From contig OX336389.2 of NCBI GenBank assembly GCA_946902985.2, forward strand, positions 170,138,704-170,202,703: 64,000 bases of DNA, written 5' to 3'. The notes beneath the pieces are model-generated. The model did no database searches. It saw only the letters and a program-made list of their open reading frames with translations, and was not told the DNA's origin. A program made the position numbers and the translations under genes. Positions 20,635 through 32,877 of this stretch are shown piece after piece. The stretch comes from Meconema thalassinum. Taxonomy: Eukaryota > Arthropoda > Insecta > Orthoptera > Tettigoniidae. The stretch's first letter is position 1. Every line of letters begins with the position of its first letter.

Positions 20635-23600
20635 TGTCCCCGATAATGCGGATAGTAGGCTGTCAGAAATCCGCCCCCTCAATCGGATTGCCAATAATCG
20701 ATTGCACCGGCACAGCTACATCAATGAAAATGGCACTGACAGATACCACCGAGATTAGAGCACAGTAGTTAACATGAAATTATTGTGGAACACACCAAAA
20801 TATACGGGGGTTCATACTTACCTTTTACTTACCTATTCAAATTAATCTCGGGTCTGGGTTTTCAACTGGATCACTTAATAGTATGCCCTCACAATAACCT
20901 CCACCACGATATTTAAAATGAACCAAGTCGAAGACCAGAAAATTTAAACTGCACAATAATTTATTTCACAAGAAGAAAAAAAAATATTGTAACAAAATTT
21001 AACAACAAAATAGTTATGGCTCTCTCAAGCCATTGTCAATGCAACCATGTCCTCCTGCAGGACTGTAGACTTCACATACAAAAATTCAGCTTTCTCTAAC
21101 TCAAAAGAACGTAATAATAACAATGCACATTGGAATGGATAAGGGAGCTGGGACGAGACATATAGCATTTGTTTCCTTGTTCATGAACTTCATAATTTAG
21201 TTCATTGACACACATTTATTAATAACCGCAAGGCCGCTAAGTAGTTGACCTTGACCTCCATCATTCAGTTATCTGGCCACCTGCAATACACCCTAAGGAG
21301 TGTTGCATGCTTGCTTCGTCAAATGGACGCAGCTGCCTAACCAGTGTCACCATAAGCTGGCCAACGCAGAGTCTAGCTCTCATTCAAAACAATTTAAATG
21401 CTCACATCTCAACTCAAATATAATCACGCAAAATTTATACAAGTTCCGTTCACATTGCAATGGATTACTCTGTTAATCTCAAATATTATTTAAATGTTTA
21501 TTCCAATTATCGAACTAGCGTTGTTTAAATGTTAATAGCAAAACGCATAATGTTATATCATAGTGTTCAATAATTATTTATAACATTAAGATTGTTCATA
21601 ACTTAATCAAACGACAATTGAAATTTTTTTACACGCCTCTATTAATCCCGTTTGTTTCAAATTATTATTGTAGATATTTATATAGTTATTTACATTATTC
21701 ATGTTTTATTTATATTTGAAATACATTAACCACACGTTTATCCGGTTGATATTTTCTTAAATCGTGGTAATATAATCGACCGATGAAGGTTACTTATATT
21801 AAAATTTTAGATTCAGGTTTAATAAGATTTAATAATTATAATTTGTGACGGTAACCTCCATTCAAAATCTATAATTCAATCAATTTATCACTCTTGTTAA
21901 TTTTAACAGTAACTTCACATGAATAATTTTCAATGGACCTGAACAATACAACTCAGCGGAAACATACCTCGCACAAACGCACAAAATTGGCCCATAATTC
22001 ATCATATATCTCATTATATATGGCATCAAAATCTTCCACAATACACACAAAAACCTCCACTTATAAATTCATCATCATCATCAATATTATTGTGGGAACC
22101 TCCTTCACTTATTAAAGGGCATTATTCATCAGCGACTTTTACACGTCCACTGAACTAACGATTATACATCCATAGTTCCTCTTTAAAAATTCTTATATTC
22201 ATCAATTGTATCGAAAACTGTTATTATATTTAACCTTCATGGGTTTCATTCATGAAGCGATATGAAGTAAAAATTTGCCAGTCACAAATAAATTTAATAG
22301 CAAATACGATTAGACACGCCTCCCTGGTCTATCAAAATGAATTAATCTCATCATAATTATCGCAGTATAAAAATACTATATTCAAGCAAAATTCATTTGA
22401 CTGCAGAAATAGTCGAATAGAATGCAAATAGACCAGAAAATGCAAACATTATTGTTTCAATCTAGAATTGAGAAAATCTCCTATCAAATGTTCATTACTA
22501 TAGTGTACTGAATAAATCGTATTCAAAGTTCATATTTCATAAAATTGTCTATAATGCAATGGTATTTCAGAATTGACTAAAAATGTCTGTGTTTCAATCA
22601 TGTTCATAAAAACGACTAGTATTTCCAAGGTCGTCGATAAAGTAGTAGATTTTAACGCTCTAAAATCTTTTAATCATTCTTCTTTCTTGAGGATGACAGA
22701 AAATTGGTCAAAGTAATTTACTGGAAAGAATTACTTTAATAAAACGACACGCTGTCTGAATTCAAACTTGCCATAGAAAATCGTTAACTTTACAGTCAAA
22801 TCGTGACTACAAGAAAAATTCAAATACTCGAAAGAATATTTAACTTCAATATAAACTGATCCAAAATGTTTAAATATGCAAATGACATAATAATGTCTCA
22901 ATAAATCGAAGAAAATGGCATAAAGCTGCAAAGTGTACAGAGTACAGAAACATCTAGCAAAAGAATATGGGGCAATCAAATATATGACAGAAAATATGGG
23001 AAAGATAGTTGCTCAGATCTCACTAAAATGGCTCAAATAAATCAAGAAACGTTCACGGCTACCTTATCTGTTGGATTGAAGTTCTAGAAGAGAATTTCAA
23101 AGAAGACTGCTGCTGGTTCCAATTCACCACAGGATAGATGTGCACCGACCTCGAACCTGGAACCTGCGCCCTCGGAGAATAGAACAGCTTCCTCCTCCGG
23201 AAATCGCACTGCTCCGTGTAGACGATAGACATCCTTCTGGCAAAACTCTTCTTTGTGTGCTGGGAAAAACCCTTGCCCCTCTTGAAAGTTCCCTGAAGTT
23301 CTTGTAGAAATCAGCCATGAAGTTCATTGCAAATATTTCCGCAGAAATGTTCATAATTGTGGAGTATGAATTTATTTCCACTGCCATTTGATGTAATTCA
23401 GCGATGGATTACGATGCATGTGTGTAGCTGAATGTTCACTACATGCTCGTCTTTGTAGAATGACGATTATCGAAGCTCCATGTTGCTACTTCACACTACT
23501 GATGTATGTCCCAATTGCATTAAAGTTTTAGTCTTCCATCTCCACTTCCATTATAATGTTAGTCGAAAGTACTGCCAGATTGTATAGTTCCATTGTAGAA

Positions 23601-24556
23601 TGTAGCGTTGTATCACCAAATGTAATCTTCAGTATCACGGTTGCAATACACGTGTCTGCCGTAGCGTAGAATGTGGTATTAAAAGTGCTTCTCAGGATTC
23701 GAGAAAAACACTTTTCTCTGCAGTCTTTAAATGCGAATATCTTCTGAAGTATTATAATGAAAATGTTCAACTTTCGCACACGCCTCAATATTGTAATGCA
23801 CTATTGAATTAGTATAAATGCAGTAGCTAATTCTTGATAGATAAACTTGTAGAATCGTTTATGTGTGCGCTCCAACTTCGCCTAGTTTTAGTAACAGTAA
23901 AATTGCACTGCTGGATACCCAATACTGTTCGATGCGGTGGGCTCTGCCACACTTGCTTATGACGATATGCTTGTTCTATGAGAACACGAAGTCAGACTAA
24001 CAAGTCAGAATAAAACCACGAAGTGAGAAGATCCTCTCTGCTGTGCAAGGCCTTTTATCAACTTTGAAGGGGCGTATCCATCCCTACCATAGCTTCTTCT
24101 TCCATCATTACTCGAAGTTCCAACTTTGGCTATTCTTGACGGATTTTCAGATTTCAAAAACATATAATTAATTTCTTCAAAATTCCAAATCAATGCCATA
24201 ACTGAAAATAGTTTTCCACAATTCTGCATGCCAAAAGTTATTAAATATGGTAGTTTCAGTAATCTCCGTCTCCCTTCAAGCTATCATTCATTGGTTCGAG
24301 CCTCTCCTCCAATAGCGTAACTTCTTCCTCAGCACGTTTGCTTGCTTCCCTGCGACTGCGTCGTAAATCTAAGATCCTTCTCGAACAAAATCGTGACGTC
24401 AGCAAGAATCTAAGCTCAGCCAGCCTACTTGCTCGAGCGTTGCGTCATCCACGCCTACGTCATGAATATACACGTCACAACTATGACGGCCATGACTTTA
24501 TTCACATATGCCAATACAGCCACCGTGGTCTCAGTATAATTCAATTTACGGGGGCA
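20635..24556 (-). repeat. 5' LTR of Ty3 element 2
   Basis: This ~3,922 bp LTR is the partner of 12372-16294. It holds the TATA-like motif at 24052-24061 and the broken small frames at 23124-23387 and 23528-23788. It is followed by the GTAC target duplication at 24557. No host gene is within it. Confidence 0.92.
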
Positions 24557-24786
24557 GTACCATCCCGGCATTTGCCCGAAGACGAAGTGGGAAACCACGG
24601 AAAACCACTTCGAGGGCGGCTGAGATGGGAATCGAACCCCCTCTACTCATTTGGAACACCCGAGGCTGAGTAGACCCCGTTCCAGTCTTCGTACCACTTT
24701 TCAAATTTCGTGGCAGAGCCAGGAATCGAACCCAGGACCTCCGGGGCGGCAGCTAACCATGCCGACCGCTACGCTACGGAGGCGAC
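24557..24786 (-). repeat. Type 1 SINE, head half (split by Ty3 element 2)
   Basis: This resumes the SINE of 12118-12371 from the duplicated GTAC. Both B-box-like motifs are intact (GGTTCGATTCC read on the minus strand). The head ends GTCGCCTCC at 24786. Confidence 0.9.
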
Positions 24787-24985
24787 TAATAATAATAATA
24801 TTAACAATAATAGTCTAATAATAATAATAATGATAATGTAGTTGGTACGAATAACAACGAAATAAGCCTTATCAATGCTGAGTCGGAAACCATTAATATT
24901 CATCCTATTCGTGTAAAATGATACAATTTGATAGCACAATGATATTTTCACTCCACAATAAATAATAATTATAATTTTATATTGG
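24787..24985. repeat. Rearranged 2.3 kb unit fragment
   Basis: A TAA-rich tract leads into sequence matching unit positions ~2046-2095. That is fused directly to positions ~331-415 and then to ~930-947. The unit is thus rearranged with two internal losses. This may mark the ragged end of the forward array. No gene is seen. Confidence 0.7.
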
Positions 24986-25449
24986 GTCGTCTCCGTTGTG
25001 TAGTGGGCAGCATGCTTAGCTGCCACCCCAGAGGCCCAAGGTCCGATTCCTGGGTCTGCTACGAAATTTGAAAAGCGGTAAGATTGGAATGGGGTCTACT
25101 CAGCCTCGGGTGGTCCAAACGAGTAGAGGGTGTTTGATTCCCACCTCAGCCATATTGGAAGTGGTTTTCCGTGGTTTCCCACTTCGTCTTCTGGCTAATG
25201 CCGGGATGGTAGCTACCGTCAGGCCACGGCCGCCTCCTTCTCTCCCATACTTCCCATCCTGTCCCGTCCCTCATGAGGCCCACAGTTTGCTTTGCATTTG
25301 GGGGCGCGCAGGCGAGGCGTTTGTTCCGCCTCCCCAGTTGTATCCCCCATAGGATGTCGAGCTCCTGGACACTGCCCATAGAGGCGGTATATGTGGTATC
25401 CCTCGTTGAGTCCGTGAGAAAAGCCTAACTGGAGGATAAACTGACTACG
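24986..25449 (+). repeat. Dimeric tRNA-derived SINE, type 2 head
   Basis: The head TCGTCTCCGTTGTG has the GGTCCGATTCC B box, followed by the standard body and a tail ending near ACTGGAGGATAAACTGAC. The GGTACC position reads GGTAGC, and there is no insertion. Confidence 0.8.
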
Positions 25450-26145
25450 AAAAAAAATTAAAAATAAATAAATTAGGCGTTCTTTATTTTCTGTATATAG
25501 CAAGCACTTTTCGCACGGACGCCGTTTAGGGAAAATATAGTTTCGTTCTGAGGTATTATTCGAGGGCCTGCACAGGGACCTGAACAGCGGCCCGATCCCA
25601 TGTGCTGCTTTCACACGACCGTACTGGGATTCACAAATCTCGAGCCTAGCTACCCGTAACGTCGCCGCACGTGGTTGGGTCGGACCATATTATGCCGCTT
25701 TTAACGCGCGCGGACGAATGAGAGCGCTTTGCTAGTCCATGGGTTGGCAGCTTCAATACGTACTACATGAAGACAGAGTGACTTACGTGCGACGCCAATG
25801 CTAGAGTGACTGCTGCCAACTTAAATGGCCTCCTATTATAAATGTATATGCGTGACTAGTGTCATAGTGGGGTATTCAGGGTGCCCGTGGTCGAATGCAA
25901 GTTATTATTTCCCTCTCAACTATCATTTTATGTAGCGGGGACAGCTACCGTACGTCATAGCATGAGGGGGCCATGGCAGAAACATGAGTGTTATTCTATT
26001 TTTGTGGACGACGTTATCACACCGTGAAAAATAAACTGTGTAATGTTCCATTATTATGCTTGAAATGGCCTTCTGTACGAACTGCTGGGGTTCATAAATG
26101 AAGAGAAAGCGCATGTGCTATGATTTGCCATCTCCTTTTCTGATC
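25450..26145. other. Stretch without recognised gene
   Basis: The stretch is moderately GC-rich around 25600-25720, AT-richer after. Several short frames exist on both strands, but none has a recognisable motif or length. It is not visibly repeated elsewhere in the window. Confidence 0.5.
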
Positions 26146-26149
26146 TTAA

Positions 26150-27110
26150 TAAAATACAAGTAGTTCCGTGACGAACTAAAGAGCCTACTTTTCTTAAAAT
26201 TCCAGATTGATGCCAATCTATATAGACCTATCTAGAATAATGACGAAATCAAGTAATAGAGTAACTTACTACAGTAGGCAACACTGGTGACTGTGAATAT
26301 ATTCTTAGTTCCATCTGTTCAGGTATAGAATGCACATACAAAATTTGGCTGCAGTCTAATGGATAGTATGGACGTTACATGTTGTTTGATATTGGATTTA
26401 GTCTATCAGTGTGCGTAAAATCATGTTTGGAACAATGTTATGTATGTGATGCTCTGAATTAATCTGAAATATTACGATCTATTATAGTGCCAGTTTAGGA
26501 TAAAATCCATTTGTTAGTATAGAAGTTACATGTAATTAAAAATTGAAACTATCAGAAAGCTTAGAATCATGTTGGCATCACCGTGGTATATTAGTTCTCC
26601 AAATTAATCCATTTGTTGGTATAGAAGTTACATGTAATTAAAAATTGAAAATATCAGAAAGCTTAGAATCATGTTGGCAGCACTGAAGTATATTCGTTAC
26701 TCGGAATTAATCTAGAATGTCAGGTACCATACGTGTGCAAAGTTTAGAGATGATGACTTGCATACTTTCTGATATATTGATATTAGGATTAAACAAATAG
26801 AGAGAGCATTTATTAAGAGTTGGCAGCCCTGCTTGTTCTTACGAATACGCATAGTCATAACTGTTATGTTACACAAAGCACATACGAAATTCGGTTGAAA
26901 TCCATATTTTGTTCATATAGAAGTTATATGCATTTAAAAACTGGACCTGTCAGCAGGCTTAGAATCGTGTAGGCAACACTGATGTATACATTAAAGTAAG
27001 TGACTACAAACTAAGGTAGAATGTCAGGTAGTATACGTGTGCGTAGTTTAAAGCTGTCGGCTTGCATACTTTCTGATAGAGGCTATCGGTATTTGGATAA
27101 AAACATAGAG
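26150..27110 (+). repeat. Degenerate ~147-bp tandem repeat array (left)
   Basis: Motifs of the type TTGGCAGC(A/C)CTG recur at about 26278, 26573, 26676, 26823 and 26971, often 147-148 bp apart. They alternate with GAAATTTGGTTGAAATCC and CATACTTTCTGATA blocks. The same sequences form the array at 31448-32451 and an inverted fragment at 29866-30190. The array opens with AGTTCCGTGACGAAC near 26160. No coding potential is seen. Confidence 0.75.
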
Positions 27111-27540
27111 AGAGGCTAAAAACAGCAAAACCCCCCTACACCCAAGTATTAACTAAACACGTTAAACACCGAGTTCTTGCTTTATATGACAAATGTGGCT
27201 ATAATTCGTCAATACATTGTTAGCCTACTTTCCACATTTTGCAAAGATGAGGAAAGTTAGACTTAGGAGATCGATCCGGGAAAATGTGTGTCTGTCTGTC
27301 CTTCTATCTATCAGGGGCAGATGGCATCGTAGTTCCGCCCTTTAAAACAACAATAACTAACTAACGAACTAACTAACTTCTGTCTATCTGTCTGTCTTTC
27401 TTTGTGTGTCCTCCCCTATCAACTCCTAAACGGCTGCAGCTATCGAAACTGAATTTGGTATGAGTAAAGATCTATTCCTGAATACCTCAAGGCCATATTT
27501 GATAATGATGTCAGTGCTACCAACTGCTGAACAAACCCGG
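27111..27540. other. Intervening sequence with microsatellite-like tracts
   Basis: A TGTCTGTCTG-like tract lies near 27290 and an AACTAACTAAC tract near 27350. The stretch after it (27410-27480) resembles text often found near Helitron 5' regions, but this is a weak impression. No gene is seen. Confidence 0.35.
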
Positions 27541-28018
27541 CTCCGTCAGAGATTTTAGACATTGACGTGAGGGCTGCAAAGGAGTGCACTCAGCTTCGTG
27601 AGGACAATTGAGTAGCTGTCTAATAGAGTGACTGCGCCCAGGTCACGAAGAACAAGATAAACGGCCGAGGGGACACGATTCACTGACCACGCGTCACCAC
27701 AATATCTGCAGGCCAAATGGCTGGGAAACGGTCGCATGATAGGCCTAGGCCCTTCATGGTGTGTAGTGCCAGGGGTAAGAAATTAGGGATAGCGCCTTCT
27801 AATATCACTTTTAATTTTTAAACACTACAGTAGCGGCTACTAAAGAAAGGTAGCGATATAGCTACGTTCAGTGTCACAAACACTGGGCCTACAAATCCCG
27901 TATAGTTAGGTACAAATATCAGTCTGGTCGTTATTTCAGTAGCAACGAAGCTCTGTGGCGGCTATTGCCGTTTCGGTAACATTTAAGGCATCCCGCCGTC
28001 ACATACCTCAATGTGCAC

Positions 28019-28327
28019 TTAGAAAATTGTGGACCGGTCTATTTTACTGAAAAGAATTTCTACGAGCGAGTATCCACTCAGGCAAAAACCACACTCACCA
28101 CCTTTTCCAAAATTTACACAAGACATGATTTTTAAAGCACTCTTCTGTATGTTGAGGTACAGAGATATACCACATGGAAAGGCACAATAAAATGTTGGCA
28201 AATCTGGTTTCAAGGTACTGCTGTCCAGAATAGGCTTTCGGTACAGGTTATGCGGCCCATGTTCGCAACATGGAATGTTTTCCTTTGACAATGCATCTAC
28301 ACCATGTGCGAGGGCAACGCATTTCAA
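28019..28327 (-). CDS. 102-codon open frame in Helitron segment, unknown
   Basis: This frame is antisense to the Helitron helicase remnant. The inverted copy has the equivalent frame (33992-34300) with five amino-acid differences. Features are a Cys-rich C-terminal third (SCVNFGKGGECGFC) and no recognised domain. Both copies are recent duplicates, so the conservation is weak evidence of coding. It may be a captured fragment or chance. Confidence 0.25.
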   Translation of the reverse strand: MKCVALAHGVDALSKENIPCCEHGPHNLYRKPILDSSTLKPDLPTFYCAFPCGISLYLNIQKSALKIMSCVNFGKGGECGFCLSGYSLVEILFSKIDRSTIF

Positions 28328-28334
28328 AGATCTC

Positions 28335-29190
28335 TAAAAACACAATAATCAGGAAATTGGAGAAACATTTAAAGTAGGAGCGGAGATTCAAGAAGAAATA
28401 ATTCCATTTTTGAGATTTGGTGATGACATCGTCATCTTGGCCGATACGCCAGAGGATTTGAACGAGTTTGTGAATGGTATGGACTCCGTCTTGAGGAATG
28501 AATTCATGATGAAAATCAATAAATGAAAAACAAAATTATTGGAATGCAGCCGAAATAAATTAAAAACCTCTATGGACCTCAAATTGGCAGGTGAAACTCT
28601 ACGGGAAGTAGGAGACTTCTGTTACTTAGGAAGCAAAATAACCAGTGATGGACGAAGCAAAGAGAATATAAAAAGCAGGTTAGCTCAGGCAAGGAAAGAT
28701 TTTCTAAAGAAAAGGAGTCTGTTGACATCGAGTATACATTTAGGTATTAGGAAGTCATTTTTGAAAGTTTTTGTCTGGAGCGTGACACTATAATGAAGTG
28801 AAACTTGGACTAATGGTGCAGCAGAAAAAGGACAATTGAAGCGTGTGAAATGTGGTGTTACAGGAGAATGATGAAGATCAGATGGGTAGATAGGGTAACA
28901 AATGAAGGGCTGTTAAGAAGAGTTGGAGAGGAGAAATGATTCTGGCGACTGCTAATGAAGAGAAGAGATAAGTTGGTACGACACTTATTAAGACACTCAG
29001 GAATAGCAACCTTAGTTATAGATGGGAGGGTTGAGGACAAGAAATGTAGGGGAAGACCAGGGTTAAATGATTGCTTCGGATGTAGGGTGTGGTAGCTATG
29101 TAGAGATGAAACGTTTAGCTCAGGAGAGGGAGGCATAGAGGGCTGCATCAAACCAGTCAAAAAACTGAAGACTCAAACAACAACAATCGG
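28335..29190 (+). pseudogene. Non-LTR retrotransposon RT, 3' fragment (in Helitron A)
   Basis: This encodes the end of a LINE reverse transcriptase: the catalytic box here reads FGDD (copy B has YADD), then DIVILADTPEDL, FCYLGSKITSDGR, and later MWCYRRMMKIRWVDR and GRPGLND. Frames are broken by stops (for example near 28524 and 28791). It ends in AAACTGAAGACTCAAACAACAACAA, a typical LINE 3' tail. The 5' part of the element is missing. Its presence in both Helitron copies means it arrived before they were duplicated. Confidence 0.8.
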
Positions 29191-29439
29191 GAATTTTAAT
29201 TAATTAGTGAGGCATGTGAGGCAAAAGGGTTGTTTGAGAATTTCAATCCCTGGGATGTAACACTGGAAGAGACTGCATAATGTACATCAGCGGCCAAGGT
29301 GAGAGATATTTTACTATAGGTCTAATAATAGCGACATGTTGACGTTCAAATCATCAATAAGTGTGGCAAACTTACACCCAGAATAACTTAAGGAAAATAC
29401 TTTTAATTCCCCATATGCCGATAGATTTGCCATTCCAGT

Positions 29440-29664
29440 GTGCGAGAGTGCAGTTCCCTCTTCAAACAATATTCACAATTTCTATTAACAAAGCGCAATG
29501 ACACACACTTAACAGTAGCAGGTTTACATTTAGACAAAACAATTTTTTCCCATGGGCAACTGTATGTGGCGTGCTCACTAGTATCTGGACAGCAAAATAG
29601 TTATGTCTCAGCAGAAGATGGCAAAACTAAAAACGTAATTCTAAAATGTGTTCACATAATGTAA
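29440..29664 (+). pseudogene. Helitron helicase C-terminal remnant (copy A)
   Basis: The 74-codon frame ends in the signature of the Helitron PIF1-like helicase C-terminus: FSHGQLYVA.S then GKTKNVI. Only the last ~60 residues are recognisable. The catalytic Rep and most of the helicase are absent. It lies ~200 bp before the CTAGT end, as expected for a Helitron 3' region. An equivalent lies at 32653-32877. Confidence 0.8.
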
Positions 29665-29836
29665 CATCGTACCCTGCAGACTTTCACAACTCTATAAAAT
29701 TCCCACTTTGCTGCTCATACCAATATACTGTATGTATCAGAATTTTCAGAATTGGAATGGACCCACCTGTAGCCGCGATTGCTGTAATATAATAGACCAA
29801 TTATCAGCAATAATGCATCGTCCTCATTGTCTTGAT

Positions 29837-29865
29837 CGCGAGCGAAGCCGCGGGTACCTGCTAGT
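29837..29865 (+). other. Helitron 3' terminus: hairpin and CTAGT (copy A)
   Basis: CGCG-A-GC-GAA-GC-CGCG (29837-29852) folds into a six-pair stem with one bulged A. Eight bases later comes CTAGT, and the next base is T. Confidence 0.82.
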
Positions 29866-30190
29866 TTTGATTTTACGCGAACTCATAAATCCAATATCAA
29901 ACAGCATGTAAAGTCCATACTATCCACTAGACTTCAACCAAATTTTGTATGTGCATTCTGTACCTTAAGAGATGGAACTATGAATATATTCAGAGCAACC
30001 AGGGCTGCCAACTGTGGTAAGTTACTCTATTAGGTTAAACTATTTCAGGTAGCCTATATTTCAAATTCAGTACTTAGAAATGTTAGTATTATCAACTTGA
30101 TTTCGTCAATATTCTAGATAGGTCTATATATAGATTGCCATGAATGTTCAATTTTAAGAAAAGTAGTCTCTTTAGTTCGCCACAGAACTA
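29866..30190 (-). repeat. Inverted fragment of the ~147-bp repeat family
   Basis: Read on the minus strand it matches the starts of the arrays at 26150 and 31448, including GTTCTGTGGCGAACTAAAG and TGGATAGTATGGAC blocks. Helitron copy A abuts it directly at 29865/29866. Confidence 0.7.
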
Positions 30191-31090
30191 CTTGTTACCT
30201 TCCTTGCTAGGTTCTGCCTTCCATGATAGCTTCCATACGACTCACGAAATTGAACAGGTGCTATTTTTCCAGGCAGTTTGCATGGAAGTTTGAGTACAAG
30301 AACCAATCGGATTGCTCTTCTCGTTCTAGTAGAGATCTTAGCGACAGCATAAACAAATATGCTATATTTGTTATGTTGGTAGGAAGAGTACTGCTGCGTG
30401 GTCCACCGCACCGCACTCAGAGCCCATGGACTTTAGAAGCCCAGCCCGTTCAGCGCCGTTCTCGTCTAATGCGGCCGCGTTCTGGCCCATAGCACTGGGC
30501 TCGAAAAGCCCACCGTAGCCCACTGCACTGGACGGGCTGGGCCGAGCAGGCAGACTAAACCTCACCACGCGTGCACAGCAAATGCTCGCTTCACACTTCT
30601 ATTCAGAATTTTAGCAATACCAGTGTCACTAAGGTAATGGTATAGTCCAAACTGGCTAATCTCTATCTGAAATACATCGATAGTTGTTGATGATTGATTT
30701 AGGGGTTTTGATATCATGGTCATGTAGCCCCGTGTATTTGTGTGTGTGTAATTTGTCTGATAACCTGTGTTATTGTGATGGCTCTCTTAGTGTGCGCCTT
30801 TGTCATTCAGATGAGGATTGGAAGGAAGCGGCCGTGGTTTTAAGTTAGGAACCATCCCGGCATTTGCCTGGATTAGAAGTTAAATAACAAATAGGAAATT
30901 AAGTATTGTACCGAGTTTAACCGAGTTTTACAAGAATATTACTTTCGCCAAACGAATTTAGAAAACTATTTGAAGTTATTAGACATTGGACAAAACGAAG
31001 TTTTAACTTATACATTACGGCGTTCTAAATATTGGCTTTATCTTAAAAGTGTGTCACTGTTAGTAAATTGCGCAAATAGTAAGAACAATA
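30191..31090. other. Central stretch without recognised gene; GC-rich island
   Basis: The stretch 30385-30560 is markedly GC-rich in an AT-rich setting, with repeated GGGCT/AGCCC words (several short inverted repeats). A SINE-core remnant (CGGCCGTGG...ACCATCCCGG) lies near 30826-30870. Short frames on both strands of the GC-rich part are probably composition effects. No gene is recognised. Confidence 0.5.
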
Positions 31091-31440
31091 GGAGCCTCCG
31101 TGGTTTAGGGTGCAGCACGCGGGCCTCTCACCGCTGGGTCCATGGTTCAAATCCCAGTCACACCATGTGAGATCTGTGCTGGACAAAACGGAAGCAGACA
31201 GGTTTTTCTCCGGGTACTCCGGTTTTCCCTGTCAACATTTAATTCCAGCAACACTCTCCACTACCATTTCATTTCTTCTGTCATTCATTTAATAATTGCC
31301 TCAAAGGAGTGTGACTGGCTTCGGCAGCCGGCACAGTTCATATCCTCACCGCTAGATGGGGGCTTCATTCATTCCATCCCTGACCCGGTTGGTCAACTGG
31401 GAGCAGGCTGTGGATTTTCAGTAGCAACTATTATAAAATT
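31091..31440 (+). repeat. tRNA-derived SINE, second family
   Basis: The head GCCTCCGTGGTTTAGGGTGCAG is followed by a good B box (GGTTCAAATCC at ~31145). A body quite different from the dimeric SINE family then has motifs CGGGTACTCCGG and AGGAGTGTGACTGGC. It ends near ACTATTATAAAATTATTAAT. It occurs once in the window. Confidence 0.7.
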
Positions 31441-31447
31441 ATTAATA

Positions 31448-32451
31448 ACAAAAAGTTCCGTGCGGGACAAAAGAGCCTACTTTTCTTAACATTTTAGAAA
31501 CATGCCAATGATTAATCTATATGGACCTGTCTAGAATATAGACGAAATTAAGTTGCTAATATCGAAATTTCTAATTTCGAAATATACCTGGCATTATGTA
31601 GACTAATAGATCACTACAGTTGGCAGCCCTGGTGACTGAATATATTCCTAATTCCATCTCATAAGGTACAGAATACACATATTGGTTGAAGTATAATGGA
31701 GAGCATGGACGTTACATGCAGTTAGACATTGGATCGATCAGCGCGCGTAAAATGATGTTGGCAACAATGTCATGCATGTGTTGGTCAGTAATAATCTAAA
31801 AAATCATGATCTGTTGTTGTGCCAATTTTGGAAGAAATCCATTTATTATTATTGAAGTGACATTTATTTTAAAATTAGCAGGCTTAGAATCATGTTGGCA
31901 GCACTGACGTATATTAGTTACTCCTAATTAATCTACAATGTCAGGTAATATACGTGTGCAAAGTTTGGAGCTGTTGGCTTGCATACCTTGATATATTATA
32001 TTAGGGTAAAGGAATAGAGACAGCATTTATTAACAGTTGACAGCCCTGGTTGCTCTTAAGAATACGCATAGTCATATCACTTATGGTACACATAGAGCAT
32101 ACGAAATTTTGTTGAAATCCAATTGATAGTAAAGAAGTTACAGGTATTTAAACATTGGTCTTATGAGCAGGCTTAGAATCATGTTGGTAGCACTGACGTA
32201 TATTAGCTTCACCAAATTAATCTAGAATGTTAGGTAATATAGGCTACGTGTGCATAATTAAAAGCTGTCGGCTTGCATACTTTCTGATATATTGGTATTT
32301 GGATAAAAAACATAGAGAGAGCATTTTTTTACAGTTGGCAGCCCTCGTGGCTCTTAATAATACGCTCAGTTATATCTGTTTATGTACACATAGTACATAC
32401 GAAATTTGGTTGAAATCCAATCGATAGTGTAGAAGTTATATGTATTTAAAA
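31448..32451 (+). repeat. Degenerate ~147-bp tandem repeat array (right)
   Basis: GGCAGC-type motifs occur near 31621, 31759, 31894, 32039, 32187 and 32336, spaced 135-149 bp. About six or seven diverged units belong to the same family as 26150-27110. Helitron copy B abuts the last unit at 32451/32452. No coding potential is seen. Confidence 0.75.
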
Positions 32452-32480
32452 ACTAGCAGGTACCCGCGGCTTCGCTCGCG
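32452..32480 (-). other. Helitron 3' terminus: hairpin and CTAGT (copy B)
   Basis: This is the reverse complement of the copy A terminus with the same hairpin sequence, eight-base spacer and CTAGT end. Confidence 0.82.
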
Positions 32481-32652
32481 ATCAAGACTATGAGGACGAT
32501 GCATTATTGCTGATAATTGGTCTATTATATTACAGCAATCGCGGCTACAGGTGGGTCCATTCCAATTCTGAAAATTCTGATACATACAGTATATTGATAT
32601 GAGCAGCAAAGTGGGAATTTTATAGAGTTGAGAAAGTCTGCAGGGTACGGTG

Positions 32653-32877
32653 TTACATAATGTGAACACATTTTAGAATTACGTTTTTGGTTTTGCCACC
32701 TTCTGCTGAGACATAACTATTTTGCTGTCCAGATACTAGCGAGCACGCCACATACAGTTGCCCATGGGATAAAATGGTTTTGTCTAAATGTACACCTGCT
32801 GCTGTTAAGTGTGTGTCATTGCGCTTTGTTAATAGAAATTGTGAATATTGTTTGAAGAGGGAACTGCACTCTTGCAC
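32653..32877 (-). pseudogene. Helitron helicase C-terminal remnant (copy B)
   Basis: A 74-codon frame with LSHGQLYVA and GKTKNVI motifs, differing from copy A at a few residues. The rest of the Rep/helicase is missing. Confidence 0.8.

Larger units (their letters stand above)
12372..24556 (-). mobile_element. Ty3/gypsy LTR retrotransposon, element 2
   Basis: This ~12.2 kb element has two ~3.92 kb LTRs, GTAC target duplications, a tRNA-Lys-type primer site, a polypurine tract, gag and the 3' part of pol. A deletion joins gag to the RNase H region, removing protease and RT. Gag has one nonsense codon and pol one frameshift. The LTRs are nearly identical by eye, so insertion was fairly recent. 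It lies in the same sense as its host SINE, unlike elements 1, 3 and 4. Confidence 0.93.
27541..29865 (+). mobile_element. Helitron-ended segment, copy A
   Basis: This ~2.32 kb segment is repeated inverted at 32452-34775. It ends in CTAGT (29861-29865), followed by T. Eight bases upstream is a GC-rich hairpin. CTRRT plus a hairpin and insertion before T are Helitron 3' hallmarks. A fragment encoding the helicase C-terminus precedes it. The 5' end is not resolved: homology to copy B runs through CCGTCAGAG near 27545 and about 8 bp beyond into CCCGGCTC. A LINE fragment is nested inside. Confidence 0.75.

Noticed and set aside
26150..27110. CRISPR-like array
   Set aside because: The repeats are ~147 bp, degenerate and without short uniform repeats and spacers. 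The sequence is clearly eukaryotic.
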